Shown piece after piece: positions 8,258-16,848 of a DNA stretch of 64,000 nt (position 1 is its first letter; each line of letters begins with the position of its first letter). Made by a program: the position numbers and the translations under genes. Under the pieces are notes generated by a model. That model searched no databases and was not told the origin of the DNA. It saw only the letters and a list, made by a program, of their open reading frames with translations. The stretch is from Saccharopolyspora sp. SCSIO 74807 (GTDB lineage Bacteria > Actinomycetota > Actinomycetes > Mycobacteriales > Pseudonocardiaceae): contig NZ_CP146100.1 in the NCBI RefSeq assembly GCF_037023755.1, forward strand, positions 4,681,501 through 4,745,500, given 5' to 3'.

Positions 8258-9355
8258 GTGAGCGGCTCCGAGGATGCGGTGCGTTCCGGCCAGGCGTGGT
8301 CGGAGTTCTGCCGCGCGCTGGAACGGGCGGGCGAGGTGGTGCTGTCCGGCAGCGCCCCGGACACCGCGTTCGACCGCGCCGAAGGCTTCCGCTACCTGAC
8401 CCGGCTCACCCGCGAGATGCTGTATTCGTGCGTCGACAACGCCGATCCCGACTTCCCGCGGCTGCACGAGCTGGACCTGGTCAAGATCGGCGCGGACAAC
8501 CCGGACAACGTCTACCTGTCGGCCAACATCCGCGGTGACCGCGAATACCGGATCACCGGCGAGCGCGGCACGATCAGCTACTTCAGCATCGGGTCGAAGG
8601 CCAACCGCTACGCCAAGGACGGCACCATGGCCTCCACCGGCGAGCTGACCGACGCCGATCTCGTCGCCGAACCGGACGGCACGATCGAGATCATCGCGAG
8701 TGCGACCCGTCGGGGCCGCAACTGGCTGCCGCTGGCGCCGGACTCGACCGGGCTCGTGGTTCGCCAGACCTACCTCGACCGCGCCGCCGAAGCACCCGGC
8801 CGATGGCACATCGAGCGGCTCGACGGTCCGGGCGAACCCGCCGAGTTGGCGCCGGACTTCCTCGCCGCGGCGCTGCGCCGCACCGCGCTGGCGGTGCACG
8901 GCACGGCGGCGACCTTCGCCGGGTGGGCGGAGCTGTTCGCGACCAAGCCGAACGAGCTGCCCGACTTCGGCCAGGAGATGTTCCAGCGCGCAGGCGGTGA
9001 CCCGGAGATCCACTACCTGCACGGCTACTGGACGTTGCGGCCCGGCGAGGCGTGGCTGATCGAGACCGACGTGCCCGAATGCCCGTACTGGAACTTCCAG
9101 CTGGACAACTGGTGGATGGAGTCGCTGGACAACCGGCGGCGCACCACCGTGAACAAGCACACCGCCCGGCTCGGCCCGGACGGCAGGCTGCGGATTGTCG
9201 TGGCCGACCGGGACCCGGGCGTGGGCAACTGGATCGACACCTGCGGGCACGATCGCGGCACCGCGCTGCTGCGCTGGCTCGGAGCCGATGAGCACCCGAT
9301 CCCGGAATGCCGGGTCGTGCCGCTGGCGTCGCTGAGCTCCGAGGGGGACCGGTGA
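8258..9355 (+). CDS. DUF1214 domain protein
   Basis: A 365-residue protein with the DUF1214 fold in its C-terminal half. Conserved parts include FSIGSKANRY-like text near residue 115, WLIETDVPECPYWNFQLDNWWMES around residues 265-290, and the closing IVVADRDPGVGNWIDTCGH region with WLDTAG-like chemistry. The catalytic role of the family is unknown. GTG 8258 is chosen for the GAGGGAGG ribosome site just after the operator. Its stop overlaps the start of the sulfotransferase gene. The context (KstR-type operator, sulfotransferase and SDR partners) suggests a sterol or related lipid pathway. Confidence 0.8.
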   Translation: MSGSEDAVRSGQAWSEFCRALERAGEVVLSGSAPDTAFDRAEGFRYLTRLTREMLYSCVDNADPDFPRLHELDLVKIGADNPDNVYLSANIRGDREYRITGERGTISYFSIGSKANRYAKDGTMASTGELTDADLVAEPDGTIEIIASATRRGRNWLPLAPDSTGLVVRQTYLDRAAEAPGRWHIERLDGPGEPAELAPDFLAAALRRTALAVHGTAATFAGWAELFATKPNELPDFGQEMFQRAGGDPEIHYLHGYWTLRPGEAWLIETDVPECPYWNFQLDNWWMESLDNRRRTTVNKHTARLGPDGRLRIVVADRDPGVGNWIDTCGHDRGTALLRWLGADEHPIPECRVVPLASLSSEGDR

Positions 9356-10500
9356 CGGGTACCGAACTACGCGTGGACGACCTGCTCGCGGCCGCACGGG
9401 ACAAGACCGGGTTGACGGAGTTCGGCGACGACTGGTTCCTCGAACCGCTCGGCGTACTGGTCACCTCGCTCAACGACGAGGCCCAGCTGTCCGCGACCGG
9501 TCTGGAACTGACCCGCCGCAGGCTCACCGCGCTGCTGGCCGACCGCCTGCGGCTGCGCGCCGTGCAGCGGGCGCACCCGGAGATCCTGGAGGTGCGGCCG
9601 GTGGTCGCCGCCGAGATCTGCGGACTGCCGCGGACCGGGTCGACCTTGCTGCACCGGCTGCTGGCCACCTCGCCGCAGCTGACTTCCACGATGTCCTGGG
9701 AGACGACCTACCCGCTGCCGTTCCCCGGCGAAGGCCCGGACGCGGCCGAGCGCAAACGCCGCGCGCAGGAACGGATGCGGGCGTTCCTGGAGCTTTCCCC
9801 GGATTTCGGCGACATCCACACCGTGGCCTGGGACGAGCCGGAGGAGGACGTGATCCTCGTCGACCGGTCGTTCACGTCGATGAGTTTCGAGTCGTTCCAC
9901 TGGGTGCCCGGCTACGGCGACTGGCTGCGCACCACCGATCAGACCAAGGCGTACGACGAGCTGCGCCAGTGGTTGCAGGTGCTGCAGTGGCAGCAGCCCG
10001 CGCGTTCCGGGCTGCGCTGGATCCTCAAGTCGCCGCACCACCTGACCGCGGTGGGCACCGTGCTGGACGCTTTCGAGGACTGCTCGATCGTGATGACGCA
10101 CCGCTCGCCGGTGCGGGCGGTGCCCTCCTACGCCTCGATGGTCAGCAATCTTTCCGCGCAGTACAGCGAAAACGTGGACGACGCCGGGCTCGGGCGGTAT
10201 TGGAGCGACCGGTTCGTCGCGTCGTTGCGGGAGTTCTGCGCGGTTCGCGAGGCGCGCCCGGACCGGTTCGTCGACGTGCGGTTCGACGCCTTGCTCGACG
10301 ATCCGGTCGCCGAAGCGCTGCGGGTGCTGCGCGCGCTGGGCCTGTCACCGGGGGAGAGCGACCGAGCCGCGTTCGAGTCCTATGTGGAGCGCGACCGCGC
10401 GAGTCGCACCGCTGCGCACCGGTACTCCCCGGAGGAGTTCGGATTGTCCGAGTCCCGGCTGGAACGGGACTTCGCGTTCTACCGGGAGGCTTACCTGTGA
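9352..10500 (+). CDS. Sulfotransferase-family protein
   Basis: A 382-residue protein of the sulfotransferase P-loop-like family (Sulfotransfer_3). CGLPRTGSTLLHRLL near residues 86-100 is the 5'-phosphosulfate-binding loop, and SPHHLTAV followed by VMTHRSPVRAVPSYASM carries the 3'-phosphate contacts. The GTG start overlaps the upstream stop (GTGA), so it is co-translated with the DUF1214 gene. Related proteins occur in actinobacterial lipid and sterol loci, where true PAPS-dependent activity is often unproven. Family call is good; acceptor unknown. Confidence 0.85.
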   Translation: MTGTELRVDDLLAAARDKTGLTEFGDDWFLEPLGVLVTSLNDEAQLSATGLELTRRRLTALLADRLRLRAVQRAHPEILEVRPVVAAEICGLPRTGSTLLHRLLATSPQLTSTMSWETTYPLPFPGEGPDAAERKRRAQERMRAFLELSPDFGDIHTVAWDEPEEDVILVDRSFTSMSFESFHWVPGYGDWLRTTDQTKAYDELRQWLQVLQWQQPARSGLRWILKSPHHLTAVGTVLDAFEDCSIVMTHRSPVRAVPSYASMVSNLSAQYSENVDDAGLGRYWSDRFVASLREFCAVREARPDRFVDVRFDALLDDPVAEALRVLRALGLSPGESDRAAFESYVERDRASRTAAHRYSPEEFGLSESRLERDFAFYREAYL

Positions 10501-11279
10501 TGCTCTCCGATGAAGTGGTGCTGATCTCCGGAGTCGGCGCGGGGCTCGGCGCGAAGCTCGCCACCCGCGCTGCGGCCGAGGGGGCGAAAGTGGTCGCCGC
10601 GGCCCGTTCCGGCGACGTGCTCGCACAGGTGGAGCAGGACGTTGCTGCAGCGGGAGGGGAAGCGCTGGGAGTGCGCTGCGATGTCCGCGATCCCGACGAC
10701 GTGAGCAGGGTGGTGCGCACCGCGACCGAGAGGTTCGGCCCGATCACCGGGCTGGTCAACTCCGCCTACGGGCACCCCGGGTTCACCGATCTGCTGGATA
10801 CGCCGGAGAAGAAGCTGCGCCGGTCGATGGACATCATCCTGTTCGGGGCGCTGAACATGGCGCGCGAGGTCGTGCCGCACATGCGCGCCGCCGGCCGCGG
10901 CTCGATCGTCAACATCGGCACCATGGCCACTCGCAAGCCCCTCCGCGGTGAAGGCGGTTATTCGGTCGCGAAGGAGGCGATGGCCGCGGCGACCCGGTTC
11001 CTCGCGCTGGAGCTCGGCGAGTCCGCCATCCGCGTCAACCAGGCCGTGCTGGGCTGGCTGGACGGGCCGGGCGTGCGGTTCTACCTGGAGATGACCGCGC
11101 AGCAGCGCGGGGTGGACGAACAGCAGGTCTACGACGAGATCGCGGCGCGCAACCCGCTCGGCCGGATCCCGACCGACGACGCGTGCACCGGCGGAATCCT
11201 GTTCCTGCTGTCCCGCTACGCCAGCGAGATCACCGGCGCGACCCTGGACGTCAACGGCGGGGAGTACATGCCTTCGTGA
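10500..11279 (+). CDS. Short-chain dehydrogenase/reductase (atypical active site)
   Basis: A 259-residue SDR with cofactor loop SGVGAGLG. Two classical motifs differ: NNAG is replaced by NSAYGHP, and the position 13 residues before the catalytic Tyr of YSVAK is Thr (GTMATRK) rather than Ser. Tyr and Lys are intact, so activity is possible. GTG 10497 or ATG 10500 could start it; both follow GGGAGG. It overlaps the end of the sulfotransferase gene and closes the operon, ending in a strong stem-loop. The substrate is unknown; operon context suggests a sterol-like or lipid alcohol. Confidence 0.85.
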   Translation: MLSDEVVLISGVGAGLGAKLATRAAAEGAKVVAAARSGDVLAQVEQDVAAAGGEALGVRCDVRDPDDVSRVVRTATERFGPITGLVNSAYGHPGFTDLLDTPEKKLRRSMDIILFGALNMAREVVPHMRAAGRGSIVNIGTMATRKPLRGEGGYSVAKEAMAAATRFLALELGESAIRVNQAVLGWLDGPGVRFYLEMTAQQRGVDEQQVYDEIAARNPLGRIPTDDACTGGILFLLSRYASEITGATLDVNGGEYMPS

Positions 11280-11311
11280 CGGCCGGAGGCAGCCGTTGCC
11301 GCCGGGCCGTC
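11278..11311 (+). terminator. Terminator of the DUF1214 operon
   Basis: A two-part hairpin starting inside the SDR stop codon: GACGGCC pairs with GGCCGTC, and inside it GGCA pairs with TGCC around GCCGT. No T-tract follows. Confidence 0.6.
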
Positions 11312-11473
11312 TCTGAGCGAACGGACCGTTTGACCAATCTAGTGGGACCAACAGGCCGTTCACTGTCTGCGAGGCATGGTTACCGCCCGGTGCGGGAACT
11401 CGACGGGCAGGATGACCGGACGGGGCGCGGCCGAGGTGATCGGCGCGGTCTCGCGACGTGAGGACCGCCGGAG

Positions 11474-12019
11474 ATGGTGCAGGTACTGACGTTCGGGCAC
11501 GGCACCGCCACGCAGGACGAGATCATCCGGCTGCTCGGCGGAGCTGGCGTGGCCGGAGTGGTCGACGTGCGTTCCGCGCCGGGCAGCAGGCGCCACCCGC
11601 ACGTGGCGAGGGGCGAGCTCGAGAGCTGGTTGCCGCAGCAGGGCATTTCCTACCGCTGGGACCGGCGCCTGGGCGGATTCCGGAAGCTGCCGCCGGATTC
11701 CCCGGACCCGGTGTGGAACAACGACGCGTTCCGGGCCTATGCGGCGCACATGCGGACTTCGGAGTTTCAGTCCGCAGTGGACGGACTCGTCGACCAGGCC
11801 GTTGGCCAGGTGACCGCGATCATGTGCGGCGAAACGGTGTGGTGGCGTTGTCACCGGCGGATGATCGCCGATTTCCTGCAACTCGCGCGGGGGGTCGAAG
11901 TGCGGCACCTGATGCACGACAGCTCGCTGGCCGAGAACCGGCCCATTTCCGGTGTCCGGCTGCGCGACGACGGCCTGCTCGTATACGACGGGGGCAAGCC
12001 GACGCCGCAGCACGGATGA
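11474..12019 (+). CDS. DUF488 family protein
   Basis: A 181-residue DUF488 protein. It starts with the strand VLTFGHGTATQDEIIRLL, has VVDVRSAPGSRRHPH and the highly conserved CGETVWWRCHRRMIAD motif with its Cys and His residues. The family is widespread, small and of unproven function; a role in DNA- or nucleotide-related chemistry has been suggested only by context. ATG 11474 follows a GGAG ribosome site. It stands alone on the plus strand and faces the MFS transporter gene; only 24 bases separate the two stops. Confidence 0.88.
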   Translation: MVQVLTFGHGTATQDEIIRLLGGAGVAGVVDVRSAPGSRRHPHVARGELESWLPQQGISYRWDRRLGGFRKLPPDSPDPVWNNDAFRAYAAHMRTSEFQSAVDGLVDQAVGQVTAIMCGETVWWRCHRRMIADFLQLARGVEVRHLMHDSSLAENRPISGVRLRDDGLLVYDGGKPTPQHG

Positions 12020-12023
12020 ACCA

Positions 12024-12034
12024 TCCACTATGGA
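12024..12034. repeat. Dispersed dyad TCCACTATGGA, copy 2
   Basis: An 11-base near-palindrome, five bases after the DUF488 stop, filling the gap between convergent genes. It is followed by CGAAGGGCG. It matches copy 3 in 13 consecutive bases, counting the CG after the dyad. Confidence 0.4.
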
Positions 12035-12043
12035 CGAAGGGCG

Positions 12044-14011
12044 TCAAGCGGTGCTCCGCCCGTGGCCGGCGCCGTGCAAAGCGAGGTCCGCCGTGAGCGG
12101 TTTTCCCCCGCTGAAGCGGATTTCCCGAACCGCGGGCGTGTAGAGGCTCGCCACCACCACGTAGTCGCCCGGCGCGAGTCCGCCGAGTTCGTAGCGGCCG
12201 TCGGCGTCGGTGCTGGTACTGCCGATGACGTTGCCGCCGCTGTCGGTCACGGCCACGGTCACCTCCGGCAGAACACGTCCGCCGGGCGCGGTCACGGTTC
12301 CGGCGATGGCACCGAGTCCGGCGAGCGTGAAGTCCTGAACGGCACCGGAACCGTCTATCTGGACCGACTCCGCTTCCGGGCGGCACTCGTCCGCGGTGGC
12401 GATGATCGTGTACTGACCCGGTTGCAACGCGGGCACCGCGTAATTGCCCTCGGCGTCGCTGCGAACTCGGCCGACCTGGCGGCCACCGGGCTCGGTCACC
12501 GTGACCACCCCGGCGACGGCGCTGCCGGACGCGGTCCGCAGCGTGCCCGCGATGCCGCCCGGCTCAGCGGCGGCGTCCTGCGCGTCGTCGCCGGATCGGC
12601 GCTGGGCGGGCAAGAACGCCGCGATCGCGAGGGCGACCAGCGCCGCGAGCGAACCGATGCCCAGCACGACGCGGAACCCGTTCTGCGCGGGCACGGCGAC
12701 CGGGCCGAGGTCGACGGTCATGTGCGCGAGGATCACACCGGCCACCGCGCTGGAGGTGGACGTGCCGATCGAGCGCATCAGGGTGTTGAGGCTGTTGGCC
12801 GCGGCGGTCTCCGAGACCGGCACCGCCGCCATCACCAGCGCGGGCATCGCGCCGTAGGCGAGCCCGACCCCGGCACCGATGATGCTGGAGGCCAGCATCA
12901 GCTCCCAGATGGCCGACATCAGCACCAGGTTCAGGCCGTAGCCGGCGGCGACCACGACCGCGCCGGTCATCAACGTCACCTTTGGGCCCATGGTCCGGGA
13001 GATCCACGCCGAGATCGGCGCCATCGCCATCATCACCAGCCCGTTCGGGGCCATCACCAGGCCGGCGGCGAGCACCGTCTGGCCGAGCCCGTAACCGGTC
13101 GCTTCCGGCAGCTGCAGCAGCTGCGGCAGCACCAGGGACATCGCGAACATCGCGAACCCGAACACCACCGATGCGATGTTGGTCAGCAGCACTTGCCGCC
13201 GGGCCGAGGTGCGCAGGTCCACCAGCGGCCGCGGGCTGCGCAGCTCCCACCAGCCCCACACCAGCAGCACGACCAGCGCGGTAGCCAGCAGGCCCAAGGT
13301 CATGCCGCTGCCGAAACCCCAGTCCGCGCCTTTCGAGATCGCCAGCAGCAGGCACAGCAGCGCGATCGACAAGCCCACTGCGCCGGGCAGGTCGAACCGG
13401 CCTCCGGTGCGGACCCTGGACTCCGGCACGAGACCGAGCACGCCGGCCGCCGCGATGGTGCCGAGCCCGGCGGCGACCCAGAACAAGACGTGCCAGTCGG
13501 CCGTCTCGGCGATGAACGCCGCCGCGGGCAGGCCGAGCGCGCCGCCGACGCCGAGCGAGGCGCTCATCAGCGCGGTCGCCCCGCCGAGCCGCTCCGGCGG
13601 CAGCTCGTCGCGCATGATGCTGATGCCCAGCGGGATCACGGCCGAGGACAACCCTTGCAGCGTCCGGCCGACGATCATCATCCCCAGCCCGGCCGACAGC
13701 GCGCACAGCGCCGAACCGAGCACCAGCATCGCGAGGCTGAACAGCAGCATCCGGCGCTTGCCGTACATGTCGCCGAGCCGCCCCACCGTCGGCACCGCCA
13801 CGGCGGCGGCCAGCAGGGTGGCGGTGATCGCCCACGCGGTGTCGGCCGCGGGTGCGCCCAGCAGCGCGGGCAATTGCGGCACCAGCGGGATCACCAGGGT
13901 CTGCATCAGCGAGACCACGATTCCGCTGAAGGCCAGCACCGGGACGACGACGCGCGGGTGCGCCGGTTGCGCCGGGTCGGCAACGGGCGGCGAGCTGAGC
14001 GTGCGGGTCAT
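12044..14011 (-). CDS. MFS drug exporter with two C-terminal beta-sandwich repeats
   Basis: A 655-residue protein. Residues 1-470 form a DHA2-type (about 14-helix) major facilitator: the GRLGDMYGKRRM loop and GRTLQGLSSAVIPLGISIMRD are classic drug:H+ antiporter motifs. Residues 485-562 and 565-645 are two tandem carboxypeptidase-regulatory/CnaB-like repeats (GTLRTASGSAVAGVVTV then DAEGNYAVPALQPGQY; GTVTAPGGRVLPEVTV then DADGRYELGGLAPGDY). Such domains are usually extracytoplasmic, yet the 14-helix topology would place the tail in the cytoplasm. An operator-like palindrome precedes the gene. Export of a drug or metabolite is inferred. Confidence 0.9.
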   Translation of the reverse strand: MTRTLSSPPVADPAQPAHPRVVVPVLAFSGIVVSLMQTLVIPLVPQLPALLGAPAADTAWAITATLLAAAVAVPTVGRLGDMYGKRRMLLFSLAMLVLGSALCALSAGLGMMIVGRTLQGLSSAVIPLGISIMRDELPPERLGGATALMSASLGVGGALGLPAAAFIAETADWHVLFWVAAGLGTIAAAGVLGLVPESRVRTGGRFDLPGAVGLSIALLCLLLAISKGADWGFGSGMTLGLLATALVVLLVWGWWELRSPRPLVDLRTSARRQVLLTNIASVVFGFAMFAMSLVLPQLLQLPEATGYGLGQTVLAAGLVMAPNGLVMMAMAPISAWISRTMGPKVTLMTGAVVVAAGYGLNLVLMSAIWELMLASSIIGAGVGLAYGAMPALVMAAVPVSETAAANSLNTLMRSIGTSTSSAVAGVILAHMTVDLGPVAVPAQNGFRVVLGIGSLAALVALAIAAFLPAQRRSGDDAQDAAAEPGGIAGTLRTASGSAVAGVVTVTEPGGRQVGRVRSDAEGNYAVPALQPGQYTIIATADECRPEAESVQIDGSGAVQDFTLAGLGAIAGTVTAPGGRVLPEVTVAVTDSGGNVIGSTSTDADGRYELGGLAPGDYVVVASLYTPAVREIRFSGGKPLTADLALHGAGHGRSTA

Positions 14012-14055
14012 CGGCGGAAGGCTCCCGTCGGTGCGGCGTGGCCGACTGGTGATTC

Positions 14056-14067
14056 AGTCACGTGACT
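14056..14067. promoter_or_regulatory. Perfect 12-base palindrome upstream of the MFS exporter
   Basis: AGTCACGTGACT, 45 bases before the transporter start. A weak minus-strand promoter (TTGCTA at 14073-14078, about 17-18 bases, AATCAC) would straddle it. The flanking ATTCAGTCA is shared with one half of the P450 operator at 1535-1554, so one repressor could see both. Confidence 0.5.
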
Positions 14068-14163
14068 TACGCTAGCAAGCCCGCCCGCGCTCTTCAGCCC
14101 TTCCGGATTGTTGTGCGGTGACTCAGGTCCGCTCGACGCGGCTTCACCGCACGGCTCCCGGCC

Positions 14164-15726
14164 TCACCGCCCGGCGCCGATCAGCCGCTCCCGCAGCCGG
14201 GAGGTCAGCCCGGCCAGCATCGACGAGCGTCGCTGCGGCTCGGGGAGTGCGCCCGAAACCGCGTCGTCGAGTAGCGTGCCGACCGTTTCCCGCGCGCATT
14301 CCCGGTTCGCGCCGATGCCGCCGGACGGGCCGCGCTTGATCCACCCGACGACGTAGGTGCCGGCTCGCCCCTCGACGCGCCCGCCGGAATGCGGGATCGT
14401 GCCGGTCTGCTCGTCGAAGGGCAGGCCCGGCAGCGCGGTCCCGCGATAGCCGATCGCCCGCACCACCTGCCCGGCCGGGATCTCCACGCCACCGGTGACT
14501 CGCAGCCCGCGTACCTCGGTGTCGCCGAGGAGTTCCTCCGGCGCGGAATGGAACCGCAGCACGATCCTGCGCTGCGAGGGGGTGGCGGCCCAGTCCACCT
14601 GCTCCCGCGGCACGGTCCGCAGCAGAGCCGCCTTGTCATCGGACGCGGCGGAATCGATGGCCGCCGCGATGCGCGGATCGTGGTCGTCGACCACCAGGGA
14701 TGCGCCCTGCTGCTGGGTCAGCGCCAGCATCTCCGGCCTGGTGTAGGCGGCCGATTCCGGGCCTCGCCTGCCGAGCAGCACGACCTCGCGGACCTTGCTG
14801 GAACGCAGCCGTTCCAAGGCTTCCGGGGAGATCGAGGTGCCCTGCAGCGCATCCGGGTCGCTGGTGAGGATCCGTGCCACGTCCAGCGCGACGTTGCCGT
14901 TGCCCACGATCGCCACCCGCTCATTGGAGAGGCCGACCGCGTCCGCGGGCACGTCCGGGTGGCCGTTGTACCAGGCCACCGCGCTCGTGGCGGTGATGCT
15001 GCCTGCCAGGTCCTCACCCGCGATGCCCATCCGCCGCGCGGAGGAGGCGCCGACCGCGTAGATCACCGCGTGGTGCTGGGCGCCGAGTTCCTCTGCGGTG
15101 ACGTCGCGGCCGACCTCGACGCCGAGGCGCAACCGCAGCCGCGGGTGGTCGTGGAAGCGCGCGAACGTCTCACCGATCTTCTTCGTCGACGGGTGGTCCG
15201 GAGCCACGCCGTAGCGCAGCAGGCCCCCGGCGACCGGCAGCCGGTCGATCAGCGTGACCTTGGCGTTGGTGTGCAGCAGCAGGTCCTCGACGGCGTACAT
15301 CCCCGCGGGCCCGGTCCCGACCACGGCGACATCCAGCGGCGCGAGGTCGCTGGGGATGTTGCGGTCGAAGACCGGTTGCTGCCAGGAGTGGAAGTTCGGC
15401 GAGGGCTGCGTATCCGCTGCTGCGGCCGGAGCTTCCGCCGCGGCCCGTCCCGGGGCCTCCGCCACCGGTGCCTTGTCCGCGAAGTAGTCCGCGTTGACTT
15501 CGGCGTACGCCTTCAGCGGCCCGGTGAGCCGGTCCACCGGGAAGATCGCCTCCACCGGGCAGGCATCGGCGCACGCCCCGCAGTCGATGCAGGTGGCCGG
15601 GTCGATGTAGAGCATCTCGGTGCTGCCGAAGTCCGGTTCGTCCGGCGTCGGGTGGATGCAGTTGACCGGGCACACCTTCACGCAGGAGGCGTCGTTGCAG
15701 CAGGTCTGGGTGATCGCGAAGGCCAT
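14164..15726 (-). CDS. fprB: Ferredoxin/ferredoxin-NADP+ reductase, FprB type
   Basis: A 520-residue fusion. Residues 1-75 are a 7Fe/8Fe ferredoxin with two Cys clusters (CVKVCPVNC and CIDCGACADACP). After an Ala/Pro-rich linker, an adrenodoxin-reductase-like flavoprotein follows with FAD loop VVGTGPAGMYA and NADP loop VGNGNVALDVARIL. It closes with GWIKRGPSGGIGANR. It would pass electrons from NADPH to an internal or partner ferredoxin. It lies 106 bases downstream of an AurF-like oxygenase on the same strand, a pairing also found in mycobacteria, which suggests it is the oxygenase's electron source. Confidence 0.92.
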   Translation of the reverse strand: MAFAITQTCCNDASCVKVCPVNCIHPTPDEPDFGSTEMLYIDPATCIDCGACADACPVEAIFPVDRLTGPLKAYAEVNADYFADKAPVAEAPGRAAAEAPAAAADTQPSPNFHSWQQPVFDRNIPSDLAPLDVAVVGTGPAGMYAVEDLLLHTNAKVTLIDRLPVAGGLLRYGVAPDHPSTKKIGETFARFHDHPRLRLRLGVEVGRDVTAEELGAQHHAVIYAVGASSARRMGIAGEDLAGSITATSAVAWYNGHPDVPADAVGLSNERVAIVGNGNVALDVARILTSDPDALQGTSISPEALERLRSSKVREVVLLGRRGPESAAYTRPEMLALTQQQGASLVVDDHDPRIAAAIDSAASDDKAALLRTVPREQVDWAATPSQRRIVLRFHSAPEELLGDTEVRGLRVTGGVEIPAGQVVRAIGYRGTALPGLPFDEQTGTIPHSGGRVEGRAGTYVVGWIKRGPSGGIGANRECARETVGTLLDDAVSGALPEPQRRSSMLAGLTSRLRERLIGAGR

Positions 15727-15832
15727 CGGTGCAATGCCTGTCTTCGAGTCCGGTCGGGCAGGTGGTCAGGTGGCGAAAGCGGGCCGCTCGCTCCCGCAGC
15801 AGGCTCGACGTCCGGCTCTGCCGAGCCGCGGC

Positions 15833-16780
15833 TCAGAGCAGGCTGGCGCGCTTGTAGAACCAGGTGGCGGGCTTGGTGAGCAGCCCGGCCGAGTGCAGGA
15901 ACTCCATCAGCCCGGAGCAGCTGGAGCGCAGCATCGACTTGTGCTGCTGGTTGGCCTTCGCCTCGCGCTTGGCGCGCTCGGGATCCAGCCCGGCGTTGGC
16001 GTAGACCTCGTCGTTGACCATGCTGGTGACGATGAAGTAGGCGGAACCGGCCACCACCACGGCGTTGATCTGCCGCCGCAGCCACCCGGCGGACTTGAGC
16101 CGCTCCTTGGTCTCCTCGCGGGCGAACTTCATGTGCCGCGATTCCTCGACCACGTGGATGTTGTTGATGGTCCGCACGAACGGCACCACCCGCTGGTCGC
16201 GCATCCAGTCGCGCTGCATGACGTCGAGGACCTCCTCGGCGACCAGGATCGCGGCGTAGGCGGCTTCACCTCCGGCCAGCGTCTTGAACACGCGGCCGAG
16301 TTCGACCACCGAGCGCTTCGGCCGGTACGCGGGTGCGCCCAGCTTCGCCGCACCGCGGGCGAACATGATCGAGTGCCTGCACTCGTCGGCGATCTCGGTC
16401 AGCGCCCACTGGAACGCCGGGTCGGTCGGGTCCTTCGCGTAGAAGTCCCGCAGCATCATCTGCTGCAGGATCATCTCGAACCAGATCCCGGTGCTGGCCA
16501 CCGATGCGGCTTCCTGGCGGGTCAGCTCGCGCTGCTGGGCCGGGGTCAGCTCGTCCCAGTAGGACGTCCCGTACAGCGTGCTCCACTCCGGGCTGGCGCC
16601 GTGGAAATCGGTGTCCAGCGGGGTTTCCCAGTCGACTTCCTGGGCGGGGTCGTAGGAGAGCTGCTCCGAGGAGTCCAGCAACCGGCGCGCGGTGCTGTCC
16701 CGCTCGGCGTCCGCGGGCGCGGCATCGTGGTCTTCGGACTGCGCCGGTCGCGTGTCCGTGCCGGTGATGTTGCTGCTCAT
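15833..16780 (-). CDS. AurF-family diiron oxygenase
   Basis: A 315-residue ferritin-like protein of the AurF (p-aminobenzoate N-oxygenase) family. The seven-ligand pattern is visible: Glu near 102, E133xxH136 (DECRH), Glu 182/183 (VAEEVLDV), His 209, and E213xxH216 (VEESRH). This matches the extra-His diiron site of AurF. The substrate could be an aromatic amine or a lipid; family members range widely. ATG 16780 follows a GAGG site. The neighbouring FprB is the probable reductant supply. Tandem operator-like repeats lie just upstream. Confidence 0.88.
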   Translation of the reverse strand: MSSNITGTDTRPAQSEDHDAAPADAERDSTARRLLDSSEQLSYDPAQEVDWETPLDTDFHGASPEWSTLYGTSYWDELTPAQQRELTRQEAASVASTGIWFEMILQQMMLRDFYAKDPTDPAFQWALTEIADECRHSIMFARGAAKLGAPAYRPKRSVVELGRVFKTLAGGEAAYAAILVAEEVLDVMQRDWMRDQRVVPFVRTINNIHVVEESRHMKFAREETKERLKSAGWLRRQINAVVVAGSAYFIVTSMVNDEVYANAGLDPERAKREAKANQQHKSMLRSSCSGLMEFLHSAGLLTKPATWFYKRASLL

Positions 16781-16816
16781 GGGTACTCCTCGAGAGGTCG
16801 CGTGACACCCATTACC

Positions 16817-16848
16817 GTTACCAGCGGTAACCTGTTACCAAACGTAAC
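16817..16848. promoter_or_regulatory. Tandem TetR-type operators upstream of the AurF-like gene
   Basis: Two adjacent dyads built from the same half-site: GTTACC-AGC-GGTAAC at 16817-16831 and GTTAC-CAAAC-GTAAC at 16834-16848. They lie 37-68 bases before the start of the oxygenase gene. Side-by-side dyads of this size are typical of TetR-family repressors. The regulator is not in the window. Confidence 0.6.

Noticed and set aside
11338-11380. AACGG-A-CCGTT-like short dyad after the SDR terminator
   Set aside because: The arms are only five bases long, and it is not placed near a promoter of the DUF488 gene in a convincing way.
15833-16780. Ribonucleotide reductase beta subunit or fatty-acid desaturase instead of AurF
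   Set aside because: The E, ExxH, E, H, ExxH pattern with the extra His fits AurF better, and no radical Tyr or nrdA gene is near.
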